Made by a program: the position numbers and the translations under genes. This document shows, in pieces, positions 1-6,690 of a stretch of 21,615 bases of DNA. The notes below the pieces were generated by a model. That model had not been told where the DNA came from and did no database searches. It was given only the letters and a program-made list of their open reading frames with translations. Position 1 is the stretch's first letter. Each line of letters begins with the position of its first letter. Origin of the DNA: Lachnospiraceae bacterium UBA1066 (lineage in GTDB: Bacteria; Bacillota; Clostridia; Lachnospirales; Lachnospiraceae); NCBI GenBank assembly GCA_002316215.1, contig DCDB01000309.1, forward strand, positions 1 through 21,615, in the 5' to 3' direction.

Positions 1-32
1 GAAATTAAACTTATTTGCTTAGCTTCACCATT

Positions 33-61
33 ATTATACTAAACATTTATGTTTATGTCAA
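33..61 (-). promoter_or_regulatory. Leftward consensus promoter with palindromic operator in the spacer
   Basis: Read on the minus strand: TTGACA (61-56), a 17-bp spacer, then TATAAT (38-33). This is a perfect vegetative promoter firing out of the window to the left. The spacer contains AAACAT-TT-ATGTTT (41-54), a palindrome with 6-bp arms placed where a bound repressor would block RNA polymerase. A related sequence lies in the spacer of the divergent promoter at 104-132. The XRE protein encoded at 170-697 is the obvious candidate ligand (inference). Confidence 0.8.
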
Positions 62-103
62 GAGGTTTGCAGAAAAATATTAAACAAATTTATTTAAGAT
101 ATC

Positions 104-132
104 TTGACTATCCTAAACAAATATGTTATAAT
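104..132 (+). promoter_or_regulatory. Promoter of the XRE regulator gene
   Basis: TTGACT (104-109), a 17-bp spacer, then TATAAT (127-132) with an upstream TG that makes an extended -10. AAACAAATATGTTA (115-128) in the spacer matches 11 of 14 bases of the palindrome at 41-54, suggesting autoregulation. The promoter also fixes the gene start, because any start upstream of about 140 would lie inside the promoter. Confidence 0.8.
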
Positions 133-169
133 GTTAAAAACAAGACATATACGACAGGAGAGAATGATT

Positions 170-697
170 ATGGCTATTGGCGAAAGAATCAACTTTTTCC
201 GCAATATGCGTGGTATGACTCAGAAATATCTTGGTATGCAGGTGGGCTTTCCGGAGAAGTCTGCCGATGTTCGTCTTGCCCAGTACGAAACAGGAACAAG
301 AACTCCTAAAACGGACTTGACCGCAGCGTTGGCTGATACCCTTGATGTATCTCCGCAGGCTCTCGCCGTACCGGACATTGATTCCTATATCGGTCTGATG
401 CACACGCTGTTCACCTTGGAGGACAGATACGGGCTCCATATCGACGAAGCTGATGGGGAAGTCTGCTTGAAGGTCGATGTACGCAAGAACAAGGATGCCG
501 CACAGCTTCACGAAATGCTGTGTGCTTGGAGACAGGCTGCTGCCATGCTCAAAGCAGGTGAGATCACACAGGAAGAATACGACCGTTGGCGTTATCGCTA
601 TCCCGAATTTGACAACACTCAGCGTTGGGTGAAAGTTCCTTCGCAGGAACTCAGCGATATGCTCGTTGAAGCTTTCAAAGCAGACACGGAGGAATAA
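170..697 (+). CDS. XRE-family transcriptional regulator
   Basis: A 175-residue protein with an N-terminal XRE helix-turn-helix (about residues 5-62). The recognition part runs through MTQKYLGMQVG and the conserved end is AQYETGTRTPK. The C-terminal part, about 110 residues, has no domain I recognise but holds an EEYDRWRYRYPEFD segment that I recall from Firmicute mobile-element regulators. The start at 170 is chosen because AGGAGA lies 8 bases upstream, and the alternative ATG at 164 is too close to it. Two palindromes in the divergent promoter region suggest it represses itself and the gene off the left edge. Base composition is more GC-rich than that of the gene that follows. Confidence 0.85.
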   Translation: MAIGERINFFRNMRGMTQKYLGMQVGFPEKSADVRLAQYETGTRTPKTDLTAALADTLDVSPQALAVPDIDSYIGLMHTLFTLEDRYGLHIDEADGEVCLKVDVRKNKDAAQLHEMLCAWRQAAAMLKAGEITQEEYDRWRYRYPEFDNTQRWVKVPSQELSDMLVEAFKADTEE

Positions 698-703
698 GCG
701 CTT

Positions 704-1534
704 ATGGGCAAAAATCAAAAGAAGAAATTCACCGTTACTGTTTGGGATGGGATGAATAAGTTTCTTGCTGCAGCAACAGCAGTTACCACGATAATTTTCA
801 TAATTCTCTTTATCCTTTGCTTTACAGAGGATGTTGGTACAGAAAAGCATGGTTTCATTCTTGGTATGTGCGGCGTATTTGCAAGCTTGGCATCTGCGTT
901 TTTTATTGCTTGGATTATGCGGGTGTATGATATAAAACACAAAAAAGACCAAGAAGAAAAAGCTTTAACCATTTTACAGCCGTATTTGCGAAAGACATTT
1001 TCAACAATTAATCTCTTTTTTCCGCAACTCAAAAGTTTTGCAAACATTAACGATGATGATACAATCCAATATCCAAATGAAACGGTGTACTATACCGATC
1101 CCGGTGAAGGATATGCAAATCGCTCTTTTATCAATTTGAGTGAGGCATTTAGGGAAGCTTATTCAGATTTAGCACGAGATCTGCAGGACTGCCTAAATGC
1201 ACCGATATTATTTCAATGTAACGAAGAAATTGCCGTGTTACTCACAAAACTAAAACTTAATGGGTTAACTCAGAATTTGTTTGAGGTTTATAAAGCTTCT
1301 GGTAATTCTTTTTTCAGTAATACTGCATTTGGTTCATTGCGCAAGAACTATAATGAATTCGTTGAACTCTATGAAACATTGGCAATTCTTGTAGAGAGCA
1401 AACCTATAGGACAACTTGAAGTGTTATCTGAAGATGCGAAAAAACAATATATTCTTGAAATAGAGAATATTAGACAACAGATAACTTCAACCCACAGGGG
1501 ACGAATTTATAAAGGACGAGACCGTATTCAGTAA
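704..1534 (+). CDS. Two-TM membrane protein of unknown function
   Basis: A 276-residue protein I do not recognise. It starts 6 bp after the XRE gene with GGAGG about 12 bases upstream, so the two are probably co-transcribed. Two hydrophobic helices are visible at about residues 22-42 and 53-73, followed by a basic stretch (KHKKDQEEK) and a roughly 190-residue soluble part, probably cytoplasmic and helical. The layout (a short two-helix anchor with a large cytoplasmic tail) is seen in several phage-defence and stress-sensing proteins, but nothing here shows a catalytic motif. The gene is distinctly AT-richer than its upstream neighbour, so it may be separately acquired cargo of element A. Confidence 0.7.
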   Translation: MGKNQKKKFTVTVWDGMNKFLAAATAVTTIIFIILFILCFTEDVGTEKHGFILGMCGVFASLASAFFIAWIMRVYDIKHKKDQEEKALTILQPYLRKTFSTINLFFPQLKSFANINDDDTIQYPNETVYYTDPGEGYANRSFINLSEAFREAYSDLARDLQDCLNAPILFQCNEEIAVLLTKLKLNGLTQNLFEVYKASGNSFFSNTAFGSLRKNYNEFVELYETLAILVESKPIGQLEVLSEDAKKQYILEIENIRQQITSTHRGRIYKGRDRIQ

Positions 1535-1559
1535 TACTTAATATTTACATCCAAAACAA

Positions 1560-1600
1560 AAAGAGCTAACTGACTTAATCAAAATCAGTTAGCTCTTTAT
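1560..1600 (+). terminator. Rho-independent terminator after the XRE/membrane protein pair
   Basis: A perfect 14-bp stem (1560-1573 with 1585-1598, core GAGCTAACTGA) with an 11-base loop and flanking A and T tracts, so it may act in both directions. It ends the rightward operon and insulates it from the attachment region. Confidence 0.9.
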
Positions 1601-1619
1601 TGTTGAATAATGAAGTTTT

Positions 1620-1637
1620 GTTGCCATTTCGTTGCCA
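1620..1637 (+). repeat. Arm-type integrase site pair GTTGCCA (element A end)
   Basis: GTTGCCA occurs at 1620-1626 and again at 1631-1637, exactly 11 bp apart, so both copies face the same side of the helix. It lies about 95 bp from the core at 1731, just after the terminator at 1560-1598. The position and spacing match the arm-type pairs at the ends of element B, but the sequence differs, implying a different integrase. Confidence 0.55.
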
Positions 1638-1655
1638 CGAATGGCTCAAATCCTT

Positions 1656-1683
1656 AAAAAGTCCGGTGATGACTGGGCTTTTT
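1656..1683. terminator. Bidirectional hairpin between arm sites and core of element A
   Basis: AAAAAGTCC (1656-1664) pairs with GGGCTTTTT (1675-1683) around a 10-base loop. T tracts on both strands would allow termination in either direction. It occupies the same position relative to arm sites and core as the hairpin at 14396-14418, and before element B arrived it would have lain just downstream of guaA. Confidence 0.6.
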
Positions 1684-1730
1684 AGACCTGTGGGATCACT
1701 CCCACTCCTTCCAGTCTATATTTTTACTGT

Positions 1731-1748
1731 ATTATTCCCTCTAAATGG
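1731..1748. other. Distal attachment core (guaA-like)
   Basis: This 18-bp stretch matches the guaA 3' end at 14432-14449 at 16 of 18 positions, including nine identical bases ATTATTCCC. Differences are T for A at the tenth base and A for C at the thirteenth. The pattern fits strand exchange within the identical 9 bp, with the remaining bases coming from the element's own imperfect guaA mimic. A match this good is very unlikely by chance in the short region where an attachment site is expected. Confidence 0.75.
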
Positions 1749-1831
1749 ATGGGGAGTTGTGCTGACGGGATCGCAGTTTTGGGGTAAAAACAGCCCGTTT
1801 TCCACCCATTCCACAGCGTCCGGAAGGATTT

Positions 1832-1849
1832 CGGGGTCAAATCGGGGTC
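1832..1849 (+). repeat. Arm-type integrase site pair CGGGGTC (element B left end)
   Basis: CGGGGTC occurs at 1832-1838 and 1843-1849, 11 bp apart. Nearly the same 17-bp unit recurs at 14369-14385 at the other end of the element in the same orientation, with one mismatch. This is the pattern expected for the N-terminal arm-binding domain of a tyrosine integrase. Confidence 0.65.
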
Positions 1850-1889
1850 GAAATTATTAACATCTAATTTTAGCAAAACATAGACCGAT

Positions 1890-2273
1890 TCAGTTACTTT
1901 GGCTGCGACCATAGAATATAAGCGCTATGCCATAAATACCTATTAAAATATCTCTCAACATAAAACCAGAAATGATTTCAAGAATGCAGGATACTACTAT
2001 TAGGACACCGACTACAATATATCTATCGCCTCGTTTGCTGGGACATACTGCTTCGCTCGCTGTATATGTCAATGGTATTCCATACCAAAGCGGAGCCAGC
2101 GCCAGCCCCAAGATAAATGAACCTCCAACAATAATAACGATAAGTTTTAGGAATGCAGATAACTGCCCATATAATCCTGCGATGTATGCTAACAGCCGCA
2201 TGTCCAAACTCACAATAAAACAAAACGCTATATAGCATCCAATCAGGGTTAGCCAAGACAAGAATCTCTTCAT
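1890..2273 (-). CDS. Small four-TM membrane protein, last gene of the zinc-ribbon operon
   Basis: A 127-residue, strongly hydrophobic protein with about four predicted membrane helices (near residues 5-24, 38-62, 86-106 and 108-123) and no zinc ribbon. The start at 2273 is set by AAAGGAGA about 5 bases upstream, although the frame is open further upstream. It follows the CpXC/zinc-ribbon gene by 11 bp and is the only non-regulatory member of the operon without a CxxC pair. No clear terminator lies between its stop and the left attachment core. Function unknown; it could be a membrane partner of the other proteins. Confidence 0.7.
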   Translation of the reverse strand: MKRFLSWLTLIGCYIAFCFIVSLDMRLLAYIAGLYGQLSAFLKLIVIIVGGSFILGLALAPLWYGIPLTYTASEAVCPSKRGDRYIVVGVLIVVSCILEIISGFMLRDILIGIYGIALIFYGRSQSN

Positions 2274-2284
2274 TGGAATCTCCT

Positions 2285-3166
2285 TTAATAAATAACCTTT
2301 GTACCACAATAACTACAGAACAGACTATCAGATAGCAACTTGGCTCCGCATTTCCGACAGAACAAAGTGCGCTTTACCGGTTGAGGTTCAGGGGCATCAG
2401 TGGAGACCACCTCATCTATTCCGGCCGGTTCTTCAGCATCATAGTAATCCTCGCAATCGCTTATGTCGGAATCAATAGCGTCTTCGATGCTTTCCGTGTC
2501 CTCTTCTTCTAACACATCTACATTATCTGTTGGAAGTAATTCAAAAAACTCTGCCGCCCAATCACGATTGATTGTTATGTATGGTTTATTACCCATTTGG
2601 CTCAGAGGGTCTGCAAACATATTGCTTATTAGATCATATATCTGATCCTCTAAGTAACAACTCATCTCTTTACCCTTGTCATCGTAGAAGAATACTATGT
2701 TCTTCCCTCCGGAAAAGGTATAGAACGCATTTCTGAAGTTGTAATCCGGTTGTTGCTCCATCAATTGAGCAGACAAAAAGAATTTGCAAAGTTCAACAAC
2801 TCGATCATCTTTTTCAGCCTCTAAGCATGCGACTTTTTCTCGTAGCTCGTTCATATCGCTCACAATTCGAGTTGTCTTATACAATGCAGGAGTTGAACGC
2901 ACCTCGGCGATTTTTTGCATGTAATTGACATTGTTATCATGAATTACCCAGATCATTGCGCCATGCTTCATATCATGATAAAGCACATCATACTCAAGGT
3001 GAGCAACAAAACCACACTTCGGGCAAGTTCCGTTAAACCTCTCGCCACTAATAATTGTCTCTGTGACATTAGGGGCAAAATCAGAATTGAGGCTTTCAAA
3101 GACTGTTGTCTGATATTTCTTGCCGCACTTAGGGCAATTAACATCAAATCGCCGTGGAATAGACAT
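2285..3166 (-). CDS. CpXC-domain protein with C-terminal zinc ribbon
   Basis: A 293-residue soluble protein. The N-terminus matches the CpXC domain: CPKCGKKYQTTVFESLNSD, then a second CPKCG knuckle (Cys11, Cys14, Cys48, Cys51). The middle is a mixed region, followed by a very acidic linker (about residues 215-258). The C-terminus is a second zinc ribbon, CRKCG…CSYCG (Cys270, 273, 284, 287), of the same type as in its neighbours. AAGGAGG lies 7 bases before the ATG. The gene starts 12 bp after the stop of the preceding operon gene. It is the one clearly soluble member of the set, so it may be a cytoplasmic partner of the membrane proteins (inference). Cellular role unknown. Confidence 0.8.
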   Translation of the reverse strand: MSIPRRFDVNCPKCGKKYQTTVFESLNSDFAPNVTETIISGERFNGTCPKCGFVAHLEYDVLYHDMKHGAMIWVIHDNNVNYMQKIAEVRSTPALYKTTRIVSDMNELREKVACLEAEKDDRVVELCKFFLSAQLMEQQPDYNFRNAFYTFSGGKNIVFFYDDKGKEMSCYLEDQIYDLISNMFADPLSQMGNKPYITINRDWAAEFFELLPTDNVDVLEEEDTESIEDAIDSDISDCEDYYDAEEPAGIDEVVSTDAPEPQPVKRTLFCRKCGAKLLSDSLFCSYCGTKVIY

Positions 3167-3178
3167 GTTTTCGCCTCC

Positions 3179-4000
3179 TTAATCAGTGACAATAATAATT
3201 ACTTTGAATGTCTTGCTATCAACATCGTTGGAGAATGTTACAGTTGTGATGCCAGTTCTATATGGTTCAATTGTCATTGTTGTGGATGTATTCCACTCGT
3301 TATTATCAAACGAAACATAAGCACACGGTAAAGATGGCGAATATGACGTAGATACTGTACCACCATTCGACCAGTTCGCTGTTAACGTAAACTTCCTATT
3401 CTTTTGATTTTTGCTTACAACTATCACACTCTCACTTGATTGAAAATTATTTGCCGCATATCCCAAATTCCCAGTGCTTAATGCAGAAATAAGATCATCA
3501 TAAGACTCTGCCTTATCTTTATTCTTGTCAACTTGAGAATTAAGCGAGGAAATTTTTGATTTTTGTGATGAAACAGTGCTTTCCAAGGAAGAGATCTTGC
3601 TGCTGTTTTCCTGAGCAATATAGTATTGATATACATTAAGCCCAGCTGATGCAACAAAGAATACAGCCAAAAGAATAATAGCTAGAACTAGAGGACGAAA
3701 CTTAAAGTACTGTTTTCCGCAAGAAATACACCTTTTTGTTTCGTTATCAATAAGCCCCCCACATTTTTTACAGTGCTGCTCCTTCACACTTTTCTGCTCA
3801 GGTTCATGAGTTGCTTGATTAGTATTTGAAGAGACAATAAAGACCGGAGCGCTTGTGCTCTCTTGCTTTGCGGTTTCTTCCCGATTTGCAGCTTGTCTTG
3901 TTGGTACGTTTATAATCGGCTCGCTCTCTATCTTTGTGCCGCAGAACTGACAAAACTCGCTATCGTCAGGAAGAATAGAATTACATTTTGGACAATTCAT
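3179..4000 (-). CDS. Double zinc-ribbon, single-TM, coiled-coil protein with Ig-like C-terminus
   Basis: A 273-residue protein. Domains in order: zinc ribbon 1 (Cys3, 6, 17, 20); a Ser/Thr/Gln-rich linker; zinc ribbon 2 (Cys77, 80, 91, 94); one membrane helix (about 102-122); a coiled coil with S-S-L/K repeats (about 131-170); and a beta-rich C-terminal domain (about 188-273) that looks like a bacterial Ig-like fold. The expected topology puts the zinc ribbons inside and the coiled coil plus Ig-like domain outside. The start codon overlaps the stop of the previous gene by ATGA, indicating translational coupling. It is the only operon member with an obvious extracytoplasmic domain, so it may be the surface-sensing or adhesive part. 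Confidence 0.8.
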   Translation of the reverse strand: MNCPKCNSILPDDSEFCQFCGTKIESEPIINVPTRQAANREETAKQESTSAPVFIVSSNTNQATHEPEQKSVKEQHCKKCGGLIDNETKRCISCGKQYFKFRPLVLAIILLAVFFVASAGLNVYQYYIAQENSSKISSLESTVSSQKSKISSLNSQVDKNKDKAESYDDLISALSTGNLGYAANNFQSSESVIVVSKNQKNRKFTLTANWSNGGTVSTSYSPSLPCAYVSFDNNEWNTSTTMTIEPYRTGITTVTFSNDVDSKTFKVIIIVTD

Positions 4001-4521
4001 ACTTCCGACTCCTTTTCAATTTTTGTTCCACAGTTGCTACAAAACTCACTGCCTTCAATCAATTTAAAACCGCATTTGCGACAGAACTTGATTGAAGGAT
4101 GTTCTTTTAACGAAAATGAAGTATCAGCAACGGTAGCAGTGTTTTCAGATATCATTGAGTTAAAGTTTGTTTGATTATCATTTGCAGCATATGTTGCAGT
4201 TCGCGTTTCATCAGATAATTGATATCCATCGAGGACACCTCTTTTTTCTAGAGTTTTTACCCCACTCGCAGAGAACACCCAAGTCCATAAAATATATGGG
4301 CCGCCAGAAGATGTTCCACCATTTAATGCAACGAACAGTATCATAACAGCAAAATTCACACAGTAGCAAAGCACTTTGTATTTTCTTTTCGTTATGATTT
4401 TTTTTCTAACTTTTGCAAAAATCAAAGGGAAAGCACAGTATGCACCCAAGGTGATTACTAGCGAAATAAGAATAACTGGAACATATACAGCTGGCCCTTG
4501 TTGGAATAGTTCATAACTCAT
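3997..4521 (-). CDS. Membrane protein with C-terminal zinc ribbon
   Basis: A 174-residue protein. At least two strong membrane helices (about residues 9-32 and 49-68) are followed by a soluble tail ending in a zinc ribbon, CRKCGFKLIEGSEFCSNCG. This ribbon is almost identical to that of the gene just upstream (4523-4948), implying duplication or conversion. The frame stays open to 4599, but a start at 4521 lies one base after the upstream stop codon (TAG-T-ATG) and avoids a 76-bp overlap. Its stop overlaps the next start. Function unknown. Confidence 0.75.
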   Translation of the reverse strand: MSYELFQQGPAVYVPVILISLVITLGAYCAFPLIFAKVRKKIITKRKYKVLCYCVNFAVMILFVALNGGTSSGGPYILWTWVFSASGVKTLEKRGVLDGYQLSDETRTATYAANDNQTNFNSMISENTATVADTSFSLKEHPSIKFCRKCGFKLIEGSEFCSNCGTKIEKESEV

Positions 4522-4522
4522 A

Positions 4523-4948
4523 CTATTCTTCATCCTCGCTTTCAATCTTATTTCCGCAGTTACTACAGAACTCGCTTCCATCGATAAGCTTAAAGCCACA
4601 CCGTCTGCAATATTGGATTTTTCTTATGACCGGCATTTGAATTGACGGTTCTGTATCACCATTTTCATTCAATGACTGCGTACTTGGCAGTGCAGCCGGA
4701 ATTGATGTGCTTTCTGGAATGGATCTGTTTATTTCGGGAACAACTGGTACCGAGGTTGTTTCAATAACGCTATTACTTGAGTGATCCGATTCGCCTGATA
4801 TATTTTTGAGACACGCTGTAATGATCATCGTTATAAGCGGTGTAATCAAAAAACTCAGAAAATAATATCCCCAAAAGCTTCTCCCTTTTTTCTTTGCAAT
4901 GAATCCAGGAATTAACGCCCATAAGGCAATACCAATAAGTGTCGGCAT
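4523..4948 (-). CDS. Short membrane protein with C-terminal zinc ribbon
   Basis: A 141-residue protein with two N-terminal hydrophobic segments (about residues 3-18 and 26-46), a Ser/Pro/Thr-rich linker, and a C-terminal zinc ribbon (Cys114, 117, 128, 131) followed by an acidic end. AGGAG lies 9 bases upstream of the ATG. The segment GRSFWGYYFLSFLITPL resembles the short superinfection-immunity or PLDc_N-like membrane modules often fused to zinc ribbons, but I would not assign it. It lies 12 bp from the upstream gene and 1 bp from the downstream gene. Confidence 0.75.
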   Translation of the reverse strand: MPTLIGIALWALIPGFIAKKKGRSFWGYYFLSFLITPLITMIITACLKNISGESDHSSNSVIETTSVPVVPEINRSIPESTSIPAALPSTQSLNENGDTEPSIQMPVIRKIQYCRRCGFKLIDGSEFCSNCGNKIESEDEE

Positions 4949-4960
4949 GTTTTACTTCTC

Positions 4961-5584
4961 CTATCTCGCAACTTTCGTTCCGCATTTATGACAAAACTGA
5001 GTATTAGCATTAAGTTTTGTTCCACATTTATGGCAATAAATGAAGGTGCCTTGTTCAGGCATAGTCGGCTGAACTCTGACCTGAACAACTGGACCAGCCG
5101 TCGAAAAATTATTGTTACCATTCTCCCTATTTGAGGTAGCCACCGCTGCTTGCTCGTCATTGTACTTTTTTACTTTCCTTCTTCCGAAGAGCAAGATGCT
5201 CAATGAGTGAGATACGTATATCAACCAACCAGGATTATTTGAGAACAAGATTGGAATAACAACAACCGCAAGTACCACAACACCTATAGCAGCACTTCTA
5301 AAAAACCATTTTGTTATGCAGTTCTGTTTCCGACCATATTTAGCCATAGTGTTTACGGTTAGCCAACCAGTAAATATATGGTTCGCCAATCCGACAATAA
5401 TAATGGCAAGGAATCCTGCGATGTTATCGCTGTTCGTAAAATCGCTGTATTTTCTATAGCCTGCAGCAAACGAAATAAGGACGTTAAATATTGATCCTAC
5501 AAACATGCTGACAAGATAGAACCCTATTGCTATCAAAATACCAATGGCATATTTTTTTAAATTACTTTTATTAGTGTTTTCCAT
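4961..5584 (-). CDS. Multi-TM protein with C-terminal zinc ribbon
   Basis: A 207-residue protein with about four membrane helices (near residues 10-35, 54-74, 93-113 and a weaker one at 117-131), a basic segment GRRKVKK, a polar linker, and a C-terminal zinc ribbon CHKCGTKLNANTQFCHKCGTK. It overlaps the end of the XRE gene. The ATG at 5584 is preferred over the in-frame TTG at 5590. There is no strong ribosome binding site, so translation is probably coupled to the regulator. It is the first structural gene of the operon. Function unknown. Confidence 0.75.
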   Translation of the reverse strand: MENTNKSNLKKYAIGILIAIGFYLVSMFVGSIFNVLISFAAGYRKYSDFTNSDNIAGFLAIIIVGLANHIFTGWLTVNTMAKYGRKQNCITKWFFRSAAIGVVVLAVVVIPILFSNNPGWLIYVSHSLSILLFGRRKVKKYNDEQAAVATSNRENGNNNFSTAGPVVQVRVQPTMPEQGTFIYCHKCGTKLNANTQFCHKCGTKVAR

Positions 5585-5792
5585 AATCAAACCATTCTCT
5601 TTCTACTTCCTCAAACGAGAGGCTGTATTTCTCACAGAATTGCTTAATATTCTTCATAGCAGTAAGGTTTGGTCTGACTTTTCCGGTTTCCCATCGATTT
5701 ATTGTTGAAACAGATACCTTTAATTCTGATGCGAAAGCTTCTTGTGACAAAAATGCTTTCTGTCTTATCATTTTAATTGTTTCTGGCAGCAT
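5571..5792 (-). CDS. XRE-family regulator heading the zinc-ribbon operon
   Basis: A 73-residue protein that is essentially one XRE helix-turn-helix: IRQKAFLSQEAFASELKVS with the recognition region VSTINRWETGKVRPN. The frame could begin at a GTG at 5813, but AAGGAGG lies inside that extension, 11 bases before the ATG at 5792, which makes the ATG the likely start. It is first in a seven-gene run whose gaps are all 12 bp or less. A palindrome overlaps the -35 of its promoter, so autoregulation of the whole operon is likely. Confidence 0.85.
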   Translation of the reverse strand: MLPETIKMIRQKAFLSQEAFASELKVSVSTINRWETGKVRPNLTAMKNIKQFCEKYSLSFEEVEREWFDYGKH

Positions 5793-5826
5793 TAAACTGT
5801 AAACCTCCTTCACTTATGCAAGCATT

Positions 5827-5867
5827 ATTATATCATGTACCTCGCATTTTTTCAATACAATGTTGAA
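5827..5867 (-). promoter_or_regulatory. Promoter and likely operator of the zinc-ribbon operon
   Basis: On the minus strand TTGAAA (5855-5850), a 17-bp spacer and TATAAT (5832-5827). The inverted repeat TTCAA (5851-5855)/TTGAA (5863-5867) overlaps the -35 element and is a plausible binding site for the XRE protein that starts about 35 bp downstream. Confidence 0.75.
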
Positions 5868-6012
5868 TATTCGCAAATAAGTAACACTCACAGACGATTT
5901 AAACCATACTAAACTAACGAAATTACAGATAAGATCGACCTGTTTTCACACCTTTGCGACTTTCCTGCTCCATCAGTACAATATAATCAATCTATCACAC
6001 GGAGGCTTTATT

Positions 6013-6363
6013 ATGGAACTGACTTACAAGAAACACGGCGAATACTACCTTCCCGATCTGGATATACCGGCTAAAGAGAAAGTATCGGTGAACCGGTACG
6101 GACGAATGCACGGCAACTATCTGGAGAAGAATAACCGGACCGCATACAATGAGTTGCTTTTCTCAGGCAGACTGAACAGGTACCTGGCGGAGGTCGGTGA
6201 ACAAGCAGAGAAAATGCTTGCGTTGCTGACGGAGCGGTACGCCGCAGCAGAGAACGTTACCGAAGAAATGAAGATGTCAGATCAGATGGGCTGGGTCCGT
6301 GCCATGAACTCCATTCGTAACCGCGCGGAAGAAGTTGTTCTTTCTGAGCTGGTGTATTGCTGA
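6013..6363 (+). CDS. tnpV: TnpV-like transposon-encoded protein
   Basis: A 116-residue protein that I recognise as the TnpV type found in Tn4451-like and related Firmicute elements. The N-terminus is MELTYKKHGEYYLPDL, with a conserved RYGRMHGNYL segment and a helical C-terminus. GGAGG sits 7 bases upstream of the ATG. A TATAAT at 5982-5987 could be its -10 but lacks a convincing -35. It is divergent from the cargo operon and marks the start of the element's backbone. The molecular role of TnpV is not established. Confidence 0.8.
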   Translation: MELTYKKHGEYYLPDLDIPAKEKVSVNRYGRMHGNYLEKNNRTAYNELLFSGRLNRYLAEVGEQAEKMLALLTERYAAAENVTEEMKMSDQMGWVRAMNSIRNRAEEVVLSELVYC

Positions 6364-6372
6364 GGTGCTGCC

Positions 6373-6525
6373 ATGTTCAATAGAAAGAATAAGGTTTATG
6401 TTTCGCTGTCACCAGCGGAACGTCGGCTGATGATTACCGCAATGGCCTCATTTCGAAATAAGCTTATCGCCGCCAATCTCCCTACAGAGGACGTGAATAC
6501 GCTCCTGCTGCGCATCATGAAATAA
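6373..6525 (+). CDS. Small conserved-looking element protein (50 aa)
   Basis: ATG at 6373 follows the TnpV stop by 9 bp, with GAGGTG 7 bases upstream. The product is 50 residues, basic and helical (…SLSPAERRLMITAMASFRNK…LLLRIMK). I recall similar small proteins directly after TnpV in other elements. A terminator follows 14 bp after the stop, supporting a two-gene unit. Function unknown. Confidence 0.65.
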   Translation: MFNRKNKVYVSLSPAERRLMITAMASFRNKLIAANLPTEDVNTLLLRIMK

Positions 6526-6538
6526 GAATAACTTGAAG

Positions 6539-6575
6539 AGCGTCTGCTTTCATAACGAAGGCAGGCGCTTTTTCT
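6539..6575 (+). terminator. Terminator after the tnpV pair
   Basis: AGCGTCTGC (6539-6547) pairs with GCAGGCGCT (6561-6569) through nine pairs including one G-T, followed by TTTTCTTTT. Confidence 0.85.
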
Positions 6576-6690
6576 TTTGAGGTGGTGCCGTTTGGCACCA
6601 CCATCCGCTCTGATCCGCTCTGTTCACAATTTTCGTCTTTAATGTCCCATAAAATGGACTATAATTATGCTAAAATAATTCTCGGAAGCA

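Larger units (their letters stand above)
1..1740. mobile_element. Right end of an older guaA-targeted element (element A, partial)
   Basis: The stretch left of the guaA-like core at 1731 has the same architecture as the integrase-proximal end of element B. Last genes are followed by a strong terminator (1560-1598), then a pair of 7-bp repeats 11 bp apart (GTTGCCA at 1620 and 1631), a second hairpin (1656-1683) and the core. I infer that A inserted first into the guaA 3' end and was displaced when B inserted between A and guaA. No integrase for A lies in the window. It could be off the left edge or lost. The alternative is that 1-1730 is simply ancestral chromosome downstream of guaA. Confidence 0.5.

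Noticed and set aside
49..309. Plus-strand frame of 86 codons
   Set aside because: It covers the promoter and overlaps the XRE gene in another frame. No domain or ribosome binding site.
134..952. Long minus-strand reading frame (272 codons)
   Set aside because: It lies opposite the well-supported XRE gene and its promoter, spans two plus-strand genes, and has no ribosome binding site.
1695..1707. Alternative guaA-like core (11 of 13 bases, TCCCACTC shared)
   Set aside because: Shorter and weaker than the 16-of-18 match at 1731, and without the continuous 9-base identity. It could be an old or secondary site.
1724..1912. Minus-strand frame of 62 codons at the left attachment site
   Set aside because: No ribosome binding site and no similarity seen. 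It spans the arm sites and the end of the cargo operon.
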